Shown: positions 27,917-36,941 of the stretch, piece after piece | Numbering within the stretch: the first letter of the stretch is position 1 | Layout: each line of letters starts with the position of its first letter | Source of the DNA: Maledivibacter halophilus | GTDB taxonomy: Bacteria > Bacillota > Clostridia > Peptostreptococcales > Caminicellaceae | Assembly: GCF_900167445.1 (NCBI RefSeq) | Contig: NZ_FUZT01000003.1 | Location: forward strand, 124,001-188,000 | Direction: 5' to 3' | Length of the DNA stretch: 64,000 nucleotides | Program-made: the position numbers and the translations under genes | Notes under the pieces: model-generated | The model's database searches: none | Told to the model about the DNA's origin: nothing | The model's input: the letters and a program-made list of their open reading frames with translations, nothing else

Positions 27917-28020
27917 TATAGAGATTTAAGTAAAGACTTTAATTTATACATATCAAGACTCCTTAGAAACGCTGGATATTTTGATATGTATAAATTAAGT
28001 TTTACTATAGGAAATCTATA
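27917..28020. repeat. Palindromic repeat family B, copy 2
   Basis: 104 bp with inverted ends. The right part (ATATGTATAAATTAAGTTTT then ACTATAGGAAATCTATA) is almost identical to the other copies. It occupies much of the 27865-28167 intergenic region upstream of the efflux operon. Confidence 0.78.
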
Positions 28021-28167
28021 TTATTGACGATAAATATTTAAAAATCCCTTCACATTTTACAAAAAAATTATGAAGGCCTTAAAAAATCTCATAATATTTC
28101 CTCATTAACAATTATATACCAAATTCAATTATAGTTTTATTAAAAATTTCTTAAAAAAAGAAGGCCC

Positions 28168-28620
28168 TTAGCCTCTCCACATAATTATTGCATCTTCATT
28201 ATTATCTTTATAATACTTAGGTCTTCTCCCACAGGGCTTAAATCCAAACTTCATGTAAAGTCCCTGGGCAGGTTTGTTACTTTTACGAACCTCTAAAGTC
28301 ATTCTATATATACCTAATCCTTCAGCATATTCTATCATAGATTTTACTAAGAAACTTCCTAATCCTTTATTTCTAAAATCCTTATCTATTGCTATATTAG
28401 TTATATGGGCTTCATCAACTATAAACCACATACCTCCATATCCTACTATCTTCCCATCATATTCTATTACAAGATATGCTGCCAAATGATTATCTTTTAT
28501 CTCTCTTTGAAAGGATTCTCTAGTCCAAGGAGTTGCAAAGCTATTATTTTCTATATCTAAAACAGCTTCAATATCATCTAAAGTCATTTTTCTGACATCA
28601 ACATTACTCATTCTTTTCAC
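28168..28620 (-). CDS. rimI: Ribosomal protein bS18 N-alpha-acetyltransferase RimI
   Basis: 150 aa GNAT-fold acetyltransferase. The acetyl-CoA motif is IAIDKDFRNKGLGSFLV near residue 80, and EVRKSNKPAQGLYMKFGF is the RimI-typical C-terminal segment. It is third in a tsaE-tsaB-rimI operon, a common arrangement, and overlaps the end of tsaB. The first codon shown is GTG; the ATG at 28611 is an alternative start. A related protein acetyltransferase role is possible. Confidence 0.9.
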   Translation of the reverse strand: MKRMSNVDVRKMTLDDIEAVLDIENNSFATPWTRESFQREIKDNHLAAYLVIEYDGKIVGYGGMWFIVDEAHITNIAIDKDFRNKGLGSFLVKSMIEYAEGLGIYRMTLEVRKSNKPAQGLYMKFGFKPCGRRPKYYKDNNEDAIIMWRG

Positions 28621-29332
28621 TACACCTTTTCATCTTTTCTTCATACTGTCTTTCTGCTTCAGATTTTCTCAAATATATTGGTACAATATTGAGATAACTT
28701 TGGGTATTTACCTTATCATCATTTATTTTATCAAGGGCAAGCTGTGCAACCGATGAAGCTCTCTGCATATTTACGTATAATGGAGCAAATAGTGCCTTAT
28801 CTCCCAAGATATTAACTATATCATTTTTATATCGATTTAATCCATCTCCAAGGAATATAACTTTTTCTTCTCTCTCTTTAAGTTTATCCATAAGCTCACC
28901 TATACTTAGGGGAGCTTCATCCACTACATTTATAAGCTTATGCTCTACCCATTTATACACTCCAGTATAAACCTGATTTCTTCTTGCATCCATTATTGGA
29001 CAAATTAATTCTCTACTATATGTAATATTATAGGCAAGTGCTTCAAGACTTGAAACTCCTATTATAGGTATATCTCTGGAATGAGCTAATCCCTTTGCAG
29101 TGGCAATACCTATCCTTATTCCTGTAAAGGAACCTGGGCCCCTTGATATCGCAATAAAATCAATATCCTCCATGGATAATTCAATCCCCCTTAGAAGCTC
29201 ATCTATTATGGGCATAAGCTTCTGGGAATGGGTCATAGGGCTATTTATAGTATATTCACCAATCAGTTTTTCCTCATTCATTACAGCCACAGTAGCAACA
29301 AGGGAGGAGGTGTCTATAGCTAATATATTCAT
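28604..29332 (-). CDS. tsaB: tRNA threonylcarbamoyladenosine biosynthesis protein TsaB
   Basis: 242 aa. The N-terminal ASKHA motif LAIDTSSLVATVAV and the RGPGSFTGIRIGIATAKGL segment identify TsaB, the inactive TsaD-like partner that forms the t6A transferase complex with TsaD and TsaE. The start overlaps the tsaE stop by one base and its end overlaps rimI. Confidence 0.95.
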   Translation of the reverse strand: MNILAIDTSSLVATVAVMNEEKLIGEYTINSPMTHSQKLMPIIDELLRGIELSMEDIDFIAISRGPGSFTGIRIGIATAKGLAHSRDIPIIGVSSLEALAYNITYSRELICPIMDARRNQVYTGVYKWVEHKLINVVDEAPLSIGELMDKLKEREEKVIFLGDGLNRYKNDIVNILGDKALFAPLYVNMQRASSVAQLALDKINDDKVNTQSYLNIVPIYLRKSEAERQYEEKMKRCSEKNE

Positions 29333-29790
29333 TATTCCATCAACTCCTGGATCATATTTTTATAATGTTTTGTTGTTCCCTCAATATAGAACTCTCTGTT
29401 ATTTATTTCATTTCCCAGCTTTATTTCTATCCACAGATGTTCCTTTGGAATTAACTCCTTTATCTGAGATGCCCACTCTATTATACAAACTCCATTACCA
29501 TAAAAATACTCTTCATAGCCTAGGTCATACATCTCATCTATATCCATTATTCTATATACATCAAAATGATACACCGGTAATCTACCATAGTACTCATTTA
29601 TTATTGTAAAGGTGGGACTTGTAACATCTTCTTCAACTTCCAAACCTAAAGCTATGGATTTAGTAAGGGTGGTTTTCCCAGCTCCCAAATCACCTGTTAA
29701 ACATATTATATCACCTTTTTGCAAAAGGTTGCCTAATTTATATCCTATATTTTTAGTTTCTTCTTCATTTGTGCAAACAATCCTTTTCAA
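29332..29790 (-). CDS. tsaE: tRNA threonylcarbamoyladenosine biosynthesis ATPase TsaE
   Basis: 152 aa with Walker A GDLGAGKTT at residues 33-41 and the TsaE-typical VTSPTFTIINEY. It is the ATPase that resets the TsaBD complex during t6A37 synthesis. It opens the tsaE-tsaB-rimI operon. The 29791-30340 spacer upstream consists largely of repeat sequence. Confidence 0.95.
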   Translation of the reverse strand: MKRIVCTNEEETKNIGYKLGNLLQKGDIICLTGDLGAGKTTLTKSIALGLEVEEDVTSPTFTIINEYYGRLPVYHFDVYRIMDIDEMYDLGYEEYFYGNGVCIIEWASQIKELIPKEHLWIEIKLGNEINNREFYIEGTTKHYKNMIQELME

Positions 29791-29839
29791 ACTTTCACCT
29801 CTATTTCAAATAAACAATCTGTTTTTTTACTATATATTA

Positions 29840-30190
29840 AAGTAACCTATTGTGCTAGTAAATTGAGGAAATTGCATAACTCTAACTTGGCAAAATTGCA
29901 TATGCGAATATTATCCTTAATTTAATTATTTAGAATGAAATATATTTCGGTGGTGTATCTTTGTAGATTCTAAAACTATATATAGTAGATAGTTTTTGCT
30001 GAAGGTAATTATGCAATTTGCTCAATTAAATATTTAATTTAAAATGTAATTTAGGAGATTTTAATATTTCATTTAAGTGATTTTTATAAACTTGTTTTTT
30101 CCTTCAGGTTTATATAAAAAACAGGTTTATTACATGAACGAAAAGGAAATATTAAAATCTCTAATATGAGAACTAGCACAAGGAGTTAAA
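29840..30190. repeat. About 350-bp MITE-like element with terminal inverted repeats
   Basis: Left end AGTAACCTATTGTGCTAGT and right end ACTAGCACAAGGAGTTA are inverted copies. Internally a second inverted pair occurs (ATTGAGGAAATTGCATAA near 29860 and TTATGCAATTTGCTCAAT near 30010). The right third (30081-30190) is the family A sequence. A much shorter relative with the same ends is at 60257-60338. No ORF is present, so any movement would need proteins supplied in trans. Confidence 0.65.
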
Positions 30191-30340
30191 ATAATTTTTT
30201 TATAATACATATTATCTCCATAATATATTATATTATATAAATAGACAAGAAAGGGTTTTAAAATAGAAAAAGCCATCTTAATACAGACAGCTTTTTTGAC
30301 CTAAGAGAATGCTTAAAAAATTAATATTAGCAACCCCACT

Positions 30341-31507
30341 TTAATCACATTTGGTTTTATAAACCACTTTTCCATCAATAATCGTATATAAAACTTCAGC
30401 CTTTAAATCAAATGGGTGCTGACTCCAAATTACTATATCTGCGTCTTTACCTTCCTTAAGACTTCCTACCCTCTCATCCAATCCTAAAATTTCTGCCGGA
30501 TTTATGGTGATAGCCTTTAAAGCTTCCTTTTCATCCATACCGGCTTTAACAGCTAAAGCAGCACATAGAGGTAAATGTTTAAGTGGAATCACCGGATGGT
30601 CTGTCATGATAGCCACCTTAACTCCTGCTTTACTTAAAACGCCTGGTGTATCAAATGTAAGGTTCTTCAGCTCAAATTTACTCCTTTCACCAAAGCTTGG
30701 ACCTACTATTGCTCCCAATCCTTCAGCTTTTATATGTTCAGCTATTAAATGTCCCTCTGTGCAATGCTCTAATGTCAATTCAACTCCAAATTCCTTAGCT
30801 ATCCTTATGGAGGTTAGAATATCATCGGCTCTGTGAGCATGGGCCTTTAATGGTATCTCTCCATTAATAACCTTAAGCATTGCTTCCATTTTCATATCAA
30901 AGGCCGGTTTCTTGGAGCTATCTTCTCCAGCTTCCTCTAGTCTACTTTTATATTCATTGGCCTTCATAAGCGTTTCCCTTAAAATTGCAGCAGTGGCCAT
31001 TCTAGTCATAGGTGATTTCTTTTGCTCATTGTATACTCTTTTTGGATTTTCACCAAAGGCACATTTCATAGCTAAAGGCTCTTTAACTATCATATCATCT
31101 ATTCTATTGCCATAGGTTTTTATAGCCGCAAATTGCCCTCCTATAACATTGCCACTGCCGGGGCCAGTAGCAACACAAGTTACACCGCCTTCCCTTGTCT
31201 CTTCAAAGGTTCTATCCATTGGATTTATACCATCAATTGCTCTAAGATGTGGTGTTACAGGATCTGTCATTTCATTTCCATCTGCTCCCTCAAAGCCTAT
31301 AGCATCCTCCCACATACCTAAATGACAATGGGCATCTATAAAACCAGGCATTATTATTTTCCCCTCTGCATCAATCACCTCAACATCAAGGGGTGCAACA
31401 ACATTTTCTCCCATTTCACAAATTTTACCATCATCAATCAGTATACTTCCGCTTTCATAAATCTTTCCTTCCATAGTAAAAATTTTTCCGTTTTTGATTA
31501 GCAGCAT
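30341..31507 (-). CDS. Metal-dependent amidohydrolase (imidazolonepropionase-like)
   Basis: 388 aa. It has the composite beta-sandwich/TIM-barrel layout of the amidohydrolase superfamily: MPGFIDAHCHLG (HxH metal ligands near residue 60), KAHAHRADDI, LEHCTEGH and ATDHPV-like IMTDHPVIP with the catalytic Asp, and a C-terminal GKDADIVIWSQHPF. These enzymes hydrolyse cyclic amides or peptides; the substrate cannot be assigned. It follows an MFS transporter gene on the same strand but a terminator separates them. Confidence 0.88.
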   Translation of the reverse strand: MLLIKNGKIFTMEGKIYESGSILIDDGKICEMGENVVAPLDVEVIDAEGKIIMPGFIDAHCHLGMWEDAIGFEGADGNEMTDPVTPHLRAIDGINPMDRTFEETREGGVTCVATGPGSGNVIGGQFAAIKTYGNRIDDMIVKEPLAMKCAFGENPKRVYNEQKKSPMTRMATAAILRETLMKANEYKSRLEEAGEDSSKKPAFDMKMEAMLKVINGEIPLKAHAHRADDILTSIRIAKEFGVELTLEHCTEGHLIAEHIKAEGLGAIVGPSFGERSKFELKNLTFDTPGVLSKAGVKVAIMTDHPVIPLKHLPLCAALAVKAGMDEKEALKAITINPAEILGLDERVGSLKEGKDADIVIWSQHPFDLKAEVLYTIIDGKVVYKTKCD

Positions 31508-31611
31508 TAATTTACCTCCTCTAGTTATACTTTATAGTCTATTCAAGGTTGAATATAGTATTCAACAACTAAATTGAATTCTCCTTCTATTATATAATTT
31601 TTTTTATACAT

Positions 31612-31661
31612 TTAAAGAAAAAAATGTTTAAGAACCTTTTATCTAAGGATTTCTTAAACAT
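31612..31661 (-). terminator. Terminator after the MFS transporter gene
   Basis: On the minus strand ATGTTTAAGAA...TTCTTAAACAT forms an 11-bp stem with an inner CCTT/AAGG pairing, followed by a run of T (31623-31612). Confidence 0.85.
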
Positions 31662-31688
31662 CAGTTTGTTTTTCTATATAGATACTTC

Positions 31689-32990
31689 TTAACCCTTATA
31701 AATATTTTTACAGTTAGTTTCTTTAATAAAAAATATAAATATAAATCCTATAACAACCGATATAAATGAATACATAAATGCCTTATGATATAGTTCTATT
31801 GGTGGAATGCTATCTGAAAATCTGTCTAATACCTTTCCTAATAAGGGTGGGAGCAAAGCTGCACCAAAAAATCCGCCTATATTCACTACTGAGGTTGATA
31901 TACCAGGGATTTCAGGTGGATTAACTTCCTTTGCATAGGCCCATCCCAGTACAAATACCGAACATGTAAAACCCAGAATAAACAATAAGGGCATCAATAT
32001 TTCAATTGGAGGCTTTCCACCATTTAAAAATACTAGAGCAGTCCAGCATATTACATATATAACCCCAAACACCATCATTGGAAGCTTTCTTTTTTTAATA
32101 GCATCAGAAAGCCTGCCAATTACTATGCTTCCCACTGCCAGCCCCAATACTGCTGACATGGTATAACTGGCAGCTTTAACCTTTGGAATATTATATACCT
32201 CAACTAAATAGGCTTCTCCCCATGACCCCGATAAGGTTACAAAAGCTCCAAAGAATCCCGCAAATACTACAAATCCCGGCCAGGTTTTTGGATTTGAAAT
32301 AACCTTCCTTAATCCCTTTAAGAGATCGGGCTTTTTACCTGAAGATTTTTTTACCTCTTTACCTTCTATTTCAGTTATTGAAGGAAGTCCCATTTCTTCC
32401 GGAGTATTTCTAATAAATAGATAACACAAGATTGCAATCACTATTGATAAAGCCCCTATAACTGCAAAGGATATTCTCCATGTTAAATATCCAACCATTA
32501 TAACCAATGGAGCCTTTGCAAACACTCCACCTAAATTACCAACAAAGGATGTAATGCCCGACATAGTTCCAAATTCACTTTCCTTGAACCATTCAGATTG
32601 AACTTTTAATATGGATATGAATACAACCGATACTCCCAACCCCACTAATAATCTGCCACAGAATGCCCAAAATACTGTTGGGGCATATCCGAAAACCATT
32701 GATCCAATACCTGCCACCAAGGTTCCAACTGTTACTGTTTTACGAGCACCCAAAGAGTCTGCCAGCATTCCCGAGGGTATCTGCATAAGCATATAAGCAT
32801 AAAAATAAGTTGAACCAAGATTTCCAAAGGTAGTTCCTGTAATATCAAATGCATTTATCAGTTCGTCCTTAACAACACCAACAGCCAATCTGTGGAAGAA
32901 AACAATAATATAGGCTAGAGCAAGTACTCCCCATACAACATAACGATAGGTCATAAGCTTTTTAATCTTATTCTTGTCTAATTGGGACAT
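31689..32990 (-). CDS. Major facilitator superfamily transporter
   Basis: 433 aa with about 12 hydrophobic segments in two halves and a central charged loop (about residues 205-225). The MFS loop motif is ADSLGARKTV near residue 78, with a counterpart GRLSDAIKKRKLP in the second half. The first span region FFHRLAVGVVKDEL resembles organic-anion/sugar-phosphate transporters of the ACS-like branch. The substrate is unknown; proximity to an amidohydrolase may be incidental given the terminator between them. Confidence 0.88.
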   Translation of the reverse strand: MSQLDKNKIKKLMTYRYVVWGVLALAYIIVFFHRLAVGVVKDELINAFDITGTTFGNLGSTYFYAYMLMQIPSGMLADSLGARKTVTVGTLVAGIGSMVFGYAPTVFWAFCGRLLVGLGVSVVFISILKVQSEWFKESEFGTMSGITSFVGNLGGVFAKAPLVIMVGYLTWRISFAVIGALSIVIAILCYLFIRNTPEEMGLPSITEIEGKEVKKSSGKKPDLLKGLRKVISNPKTWPGFVVFAGFFGAFVTLSGSWGEAYLVEVYNIPKVKAASYTMSAVLGLAVGSIVIGRLSDAIKKRKLPMMVFGVIYVICWTALVFLNGGKPPIEILMPLLFILGFTCSVFVLGWAYAKEVNPPEIPGISTSVVNIGGFFGAALLPPLLGKVLDRFSDSIPPIELYHKAFMYSFISVVIGFIFIFFIKETNCKNIYKG

Positions 32991-33213
32991 GTGAATTCTC
33001 CTTCCTGTATGTTTATAAATATATAAATGGTAAAATTATATATATATATTTCTAATTTTATAATATCAAAAGCTTTTTTTATACACTTTTTTAATAAAAC
33101 TCAAATTTTTTTAATATAATTTTAGAAATACTCCATCCTATATTATTAACATCGCTTTTAAAGGTAATTCTTTAGTCCCAAAGTTTCAATTATAAATTTT
33201 AACCTATATTCCG

Positions 33214-35502
33214 TTATACTTCCTTCATACTCAGAGATATCTTTCCTCTTTCTATATCTAATTCAATGATTTTAACCTTTACTTCATCACCAACAGAAAC
33301 TACATTCATGGGATTCTTTACAAATTTATTACTTAGCTGAGAAATGTGTACCAGACCATCCTGTTTAACTCCAATATCTACAAATGCTCCAAAATCAACT
33401 ACATTTCTAACGGTGCCGGTCATAATCATATCAAGTTTAAGATCTTCCATCTTTAATACATCGCTTCTAAAAATAGGTTTTGGCATTTCTTCCCTTGGGT
33501 CCCTACCTGGTTTTTTTATCTCTTTAATTATATCCTTAAGGGTTGGAAGTCCAACTTCTAATTCCTCTGCTAATTTTTTGATTTTTTCTTCAAGGGTCTT
33601 TGACTTATCTTTTTGTGGACTTTTATTTTCAAACTTAAAATTAGCCAGTGCCTTTAAAGACTTTACACTTCTTACATTTTTCTTACTCTCATTAAAAGTT
33701 CTATCATCCCCTGCTTTATATTCCAGTATTTTATCTTCTATATTCCTAAGCTTCCCTTCTTTAATATCAGCTTTTGTATAACCCAATTTTTCTATAAATT
33801 TCAAAGTAATATCATAGGATTCAGGATGGACAGCTGTATTATCAAGCCCATTATTACCATCGGAAATTCTAAGGAAACCGGCACATTGCTCATAGGCTTT
33901 ATCCCCTAATCTTTTAACCTTTTTTAACTGGTTTCTATTTTTGAATTTTCCATTTTCTTCTCTAAACATAACTATATTTTTTGCTATCGAAGAAGAAATT
34001 CCCGACACATATTTTAGTAATGAAGGGGAAGCAGTGTTTAAATCAACACCTACACTATTTACACAATCTTCAACAACATTTTTTAGAGTTTCTCCTAATT
34101 TCTTCTGGTTCAAATCATGTTGATATTGTCCTACACCTATGCTCTTAGGATCAATCTTCACAAGCTCTGCAAGGGGATCCTGGAGTCTGCGCCCTATGGA
34201 AATGGCTCCTCTAATAGATACATTTACATCTGGATACTCCTCTGTAGCCAATTTAGAGGCAGAGTATACCGATGCTCCAGCTTCACTAACTATTGTATAA
34301 TATACTTTTTTATCTATTTCATTTAGCATCTGTGCCACTATCAATTCCGTTTCCCTTGAAGCAGTACCATTTCCAATGGGAATAATATCAATATTATATT
34401 TATCTATAAGGTCTTTCATAGTTCTTTTAGATTCTTCCACCTGATTTTGAGGAGCATTTGGATATATAGTAGTATAATCCAGAAGCTTACCGGTTTCATC
34501 TAATACAGCAATTTTACATCCCGTTCTATAGCTTGGATCAATAGCCATTACCCTTACATCCTTAACTGGAGGTATCAATAACAGTGGTTTTGTATTTTTC
34601 CCAAATACCTTGATAGCTTCCTCCTCGGCCCTTTCTGTAAGGGTGTTTCGTATTTCTCTCTCAATGGATGGAGAAATTAATCTTTTGTAAGAATCTTCTA
34701 TTGCCTCATTTAATATTTCAGTAGTAATTACCTTAGGATTTTCAATAATTGTTTTTTTCAAATAGCTTAATATCTCTTCATCGGGACTTACCAGTTTAAC
34801 CTTCAATTTCTTTTCCTTTTCTCCCCGATTTATAGCCAATATCCTATGATTAGCAATACTCTTTACTGCTTCATTAAAATCATAATACATTTCATAGACT
34901 GTTTTTTCATCACTATCTACTGCCTTGGTGCTAATTGTGGCGTTACTAAAATTCAAGTTTCTTATTTTCTTCCTATGTTCAGCATTGTCCGATACAATCT
35001 CAGCAATTATATCCTTTGCACCATTTAAAGCATCTTCAACTGTATTTACTTCCAATTCCTCATTGATAAAAGGTTTTGCCAATTCCTCTATTGTGCCTTC
35101 CAATATTTCCTGATTCATTATTAATTCAGCCAGTGGTTCAAGCCCCTTTTCCTTGGCCTTTGTAGCCCTTGTCCTTCTTTTCTGCTTATAGGGCCTATAT
35201 AAATCTTCTACCCTTTGAAGAACTTCTGCCTTAAGTATTTCTTTTTTAAGCTCTTCAGTTAATTTTCCCTGTTCATCGATTAATCGAATCACTTCTTCTT
35301 TTCTTTCTTCTAAGCTTCTAAGATATGTAAGTCTTTCATCCAAGTCCCTTAGAACCTCATCACTTAATCCACCTGTCATTTCCTTTCTATACCTTGCTAT
35401 AAAGGGTATAGTATTTCCATCATCTATAAGCTTTATTGTATTGATAATTTGAGATTTCTTTAACTTCAATTCATCAGCAAGCTTATTCACTATTAAATCC
35501 AT
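33214..35502 (-). CDS. tex: S1-domain RNA-binding protein Tex
   Basis: 762 aa, the full length for Tex. The YqgF-like nuclease-fold region (VMAIDPSYRTGCKIAVLDETG), helix-hairpin-helix region (LNTASPSLLKYVSGI) and C-terminal S1 domain (about residues 690-760, GTVRNVVDFGAFVDIGVKQDG) occur in the usual order. Tex is a transcription-associated RNA-binding factor of broad but poorly defined role. A strong RBS (AAAGGAG) and an extended -10 promoter lie upstream. Confidence 0.96.
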   Translation of the reverse strand: MDLIVNKLADELKLKKSQIINTIKLIDDGNTIPFIARYRKEMTGGLSDEVLRDLDERLTYLRSLEERKEEVIRLIDEQGKLTEELKKEILKAEVLQRVEDLYRPYKQKRRTRATKAKEKGLEPLAELIMNQEILEGTIEELAKPFINEELEVNTVEDALNGAKDIIAEIVSDNAEHRKKIRNLNFSNATISTKAVDSDEKTVYEMYYDFNEAVKSIANHRILAINRGEKEKKLKVKLVSPDEEILSYLKKTIIENPKVITTEILNEAIEDSYKRLISPSIEREIRNTLTERAEEEAIKVFGKNTKPLLLIPPVKDVRVMAIDPSYRTGCKIAVLDETGKLLDYTTIYPNAPQNQVEESKRTMKDLIDKYNIDIIPIGNGTASRETELIVAQMLNEIDKKVYYTIVSEAGASVYSASKLATEEYPDVNVSIRGAISIGRRLQDPLAELVKIDPKSIGVGQYQHDLNQKKLGETLKNVVEDCVNSVGVDLNTASPSLLKYVSGISSSIAKNIVMFREENGKFKNRNQLKKVKRLGDKAYEQCAGFLRISDGNNGLDNTAVHPESYDITLKFIEKLGYTKADIKEGKLRNIEDKILEYKAGDDRTFNESKKNVRSVKSLKALANFKFENKSPQKDKSKTLEEKIKKLAEELEVGLPTLKDIIKEIKKPGRDPREEMPKPIFRSDVLKMEDLKLDMIMTGTVRNVVDFGAFVDIGVKQDGLVHISQLSNKFVKNPMNVVSVGDEVKVKIIELDIERGKISLSMKEV

Positions 35503-35528
35503 TGTATCCGCTCCTTTCTTTCTGGTCT

Positions 35529-35537
35529 ATTATACCA
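35529..35537 (-). promoter_or_regulatory. Extended -10 promoter of tex
   Basis: Minus-strand TGGTATAAT (35537-35529) has the TGn extension plus a consensus -10. No good -35 is present, as is usual for extended -10 promoters. Confidence 0.5.
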
Positions 35538-35555
35538 TAATGAGATGTTTTAATA

Positions 35556-35588
35556 CTAAAAAAATAAACAGAGGTCAGCCCCCTGTTT
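35556..35588 (-). terminator. Terminator after prfB
   Basis: AAACAG (35588-35583) pairs with CTGTTT (35571-35566), with an inner GG/CC pairing, followed on the minus strand by ATTTTTTTAG. Confidence 0.7.
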
Positions 35589-35620
35589 GCTTGTATATAT
35601 ATTATTAAAAGCTAAATAAA

Positions 35621-35740
35621 CGGAAGTAGACTCTGAGGTTTCCTTGCAGGCGATTTTTATGAACCTGTTTATCCTTTTATCTCTTAAATTTAAAAACAGG
35701 TTTATTACATGAGCCAAAAGGATTCTCAGTGGCTACTGGA
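35621..35740. repeat. Repeat family A2 copy
   Basis: On the minus strand it reads GTAGCCACTGAGAATCCTTT, TGGCTCATGTAATAAACCTG, an AAACAGGTTCATAAAAATCG arm, then GGAAACCTCAGAGTCTACTT. The central AAACCTGTTT/AAACAGGTT hairpin is shared with families at 24.1 and 30.1 kb, and the flanks are shared with 21881-22110. Confidence 0.7.
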
Positions 35741-35780
35741 GTATGTTATATTTAATAATGACATATATTTATATTTATAT

Positions 35781-36885
35781 TTATATATTCCTTTGCTTTA
35801 AATATTCATCAATAAAGATATCTATTTCGCCATCCATTACCGCTCCAACATTTCCAATCTCAGCATTAGTTCTATGATCCTTAACTAAATTATATGGATG
35901 AAAAACATAGGAACGTATCTGACTACCCCAAGCAATCTGACTGTAGTCACCCTTAAGGTCCTCTATTTTTTCCTTCTGTTCCATTTCCTTTAAATCTATT
36001 AGCTTTGCTGTAAGCATTTTCATAGCAGTATTTCTATTACTCAGTTGAGATCTTTCATTTTGACATTGTACTACTATTCCAGTAGGTAAATGAGTTATTC
36101 GAACTGCAGACTCTGTTTTGTTTACATGCTGTCCGCCTGCCCCCGATGCCCTGTAGGTATCGATCTTCAAATCAGCAGGATTTATGTCTATATTCACATT
36201 ATCATCCAAATCCGGCATTACATCCACAGAGGCAAAGGATGTATGTCTCTTACCTGAGGGATCAAAGGGAGAAATTCTTACTATTCTATGAACTCCCTTT
36301 TCTGCCTTTAAGTATCCATAGGCATTTTCTCCTTCTATAAGCAAAGTAACACTTTTAATACCAGCCTCTGTATCAGGTAATATATCAAGGGTCTTTACAC
36401 CATATCCTCTTTTTTCACTCCACCTTGTGTACATTCTTAAAAGCATTTCAGCCCAGTCCTGGGCATCCAAGCCACCAGCCCCTGAATGTACTGAAAGAAT
36501 TGCACTATTCTTATCAAATTCCCCACTAAGGAGAGTTTCTATCTTTAATTTATCTATATTTTCAGTGAGTTTTTCTATACCACCAGTTATTTCCTTTTTA
36601 ACAGATACATCCCTTTCTTCAATGGCCATTTCTGCTAATAGCTTTAATTCTTCCCATTTAGAATATATCCTTTGAAAATTTGAAACCTTTTCTTTAAGCC
36701 TTTTAGAGGTCTGTAGAATACTTTGGGCCTTTTCCTGATCATCCCAGAACTCTGGCTCCATCATCTTTTCCTCAAGCTCTGAAGTCTTCTCCTTTATACC
36801 ATCTATGTCAAAGAGAAACCCTCAATTCTTCTAAACCCTCCTCAAGCTTGGTAAGCTCCAATAGGCTTTGTTCTAATAAAATCAC
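35781..36885 (-). CDS. prfB: Peptide chain release factor 2 (programmed +1 frameshift)
   Basis: The full product (about 367 aa) needs a +1 shift. Frame 1 starts at GTG 36885, gives 25 residues (VILLEQSLLELTKLEEGLEE, then LRVSL) and meets TGA at 36810-36808. Skipping one base continues as DIDGIKEKTSELEEKMMEPE. The catalytic GGQ (ASGAGGQHVNKT) and the RF2 specificity motif SPF (RISPFDPSGKRH) are intact. RF2 releases peptides at UGA and UAA, so the shift is an autoregulatory device. The start is the only plausible one, since an in-frame stop lies just upstream. secA precedes it on the same strand. Confidence 0.96.
36806..36824 (-). promoter_or_regulatory. prfB +1 frameshift site
   Basis: The minus strand reads AGGGTTTCTCTTTGAC: an internal Shine-Dalgarno-like AGGG, then the slippery CTT-TGA-C. 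This is the conserved RF2 recoding signal. Confidence 0.95.
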
Positions 36886-36941
36886 TCCATCACATCCTTT
36901 TAATTAGATATGTTATATATAATATTTTAAAATATTAAAAT

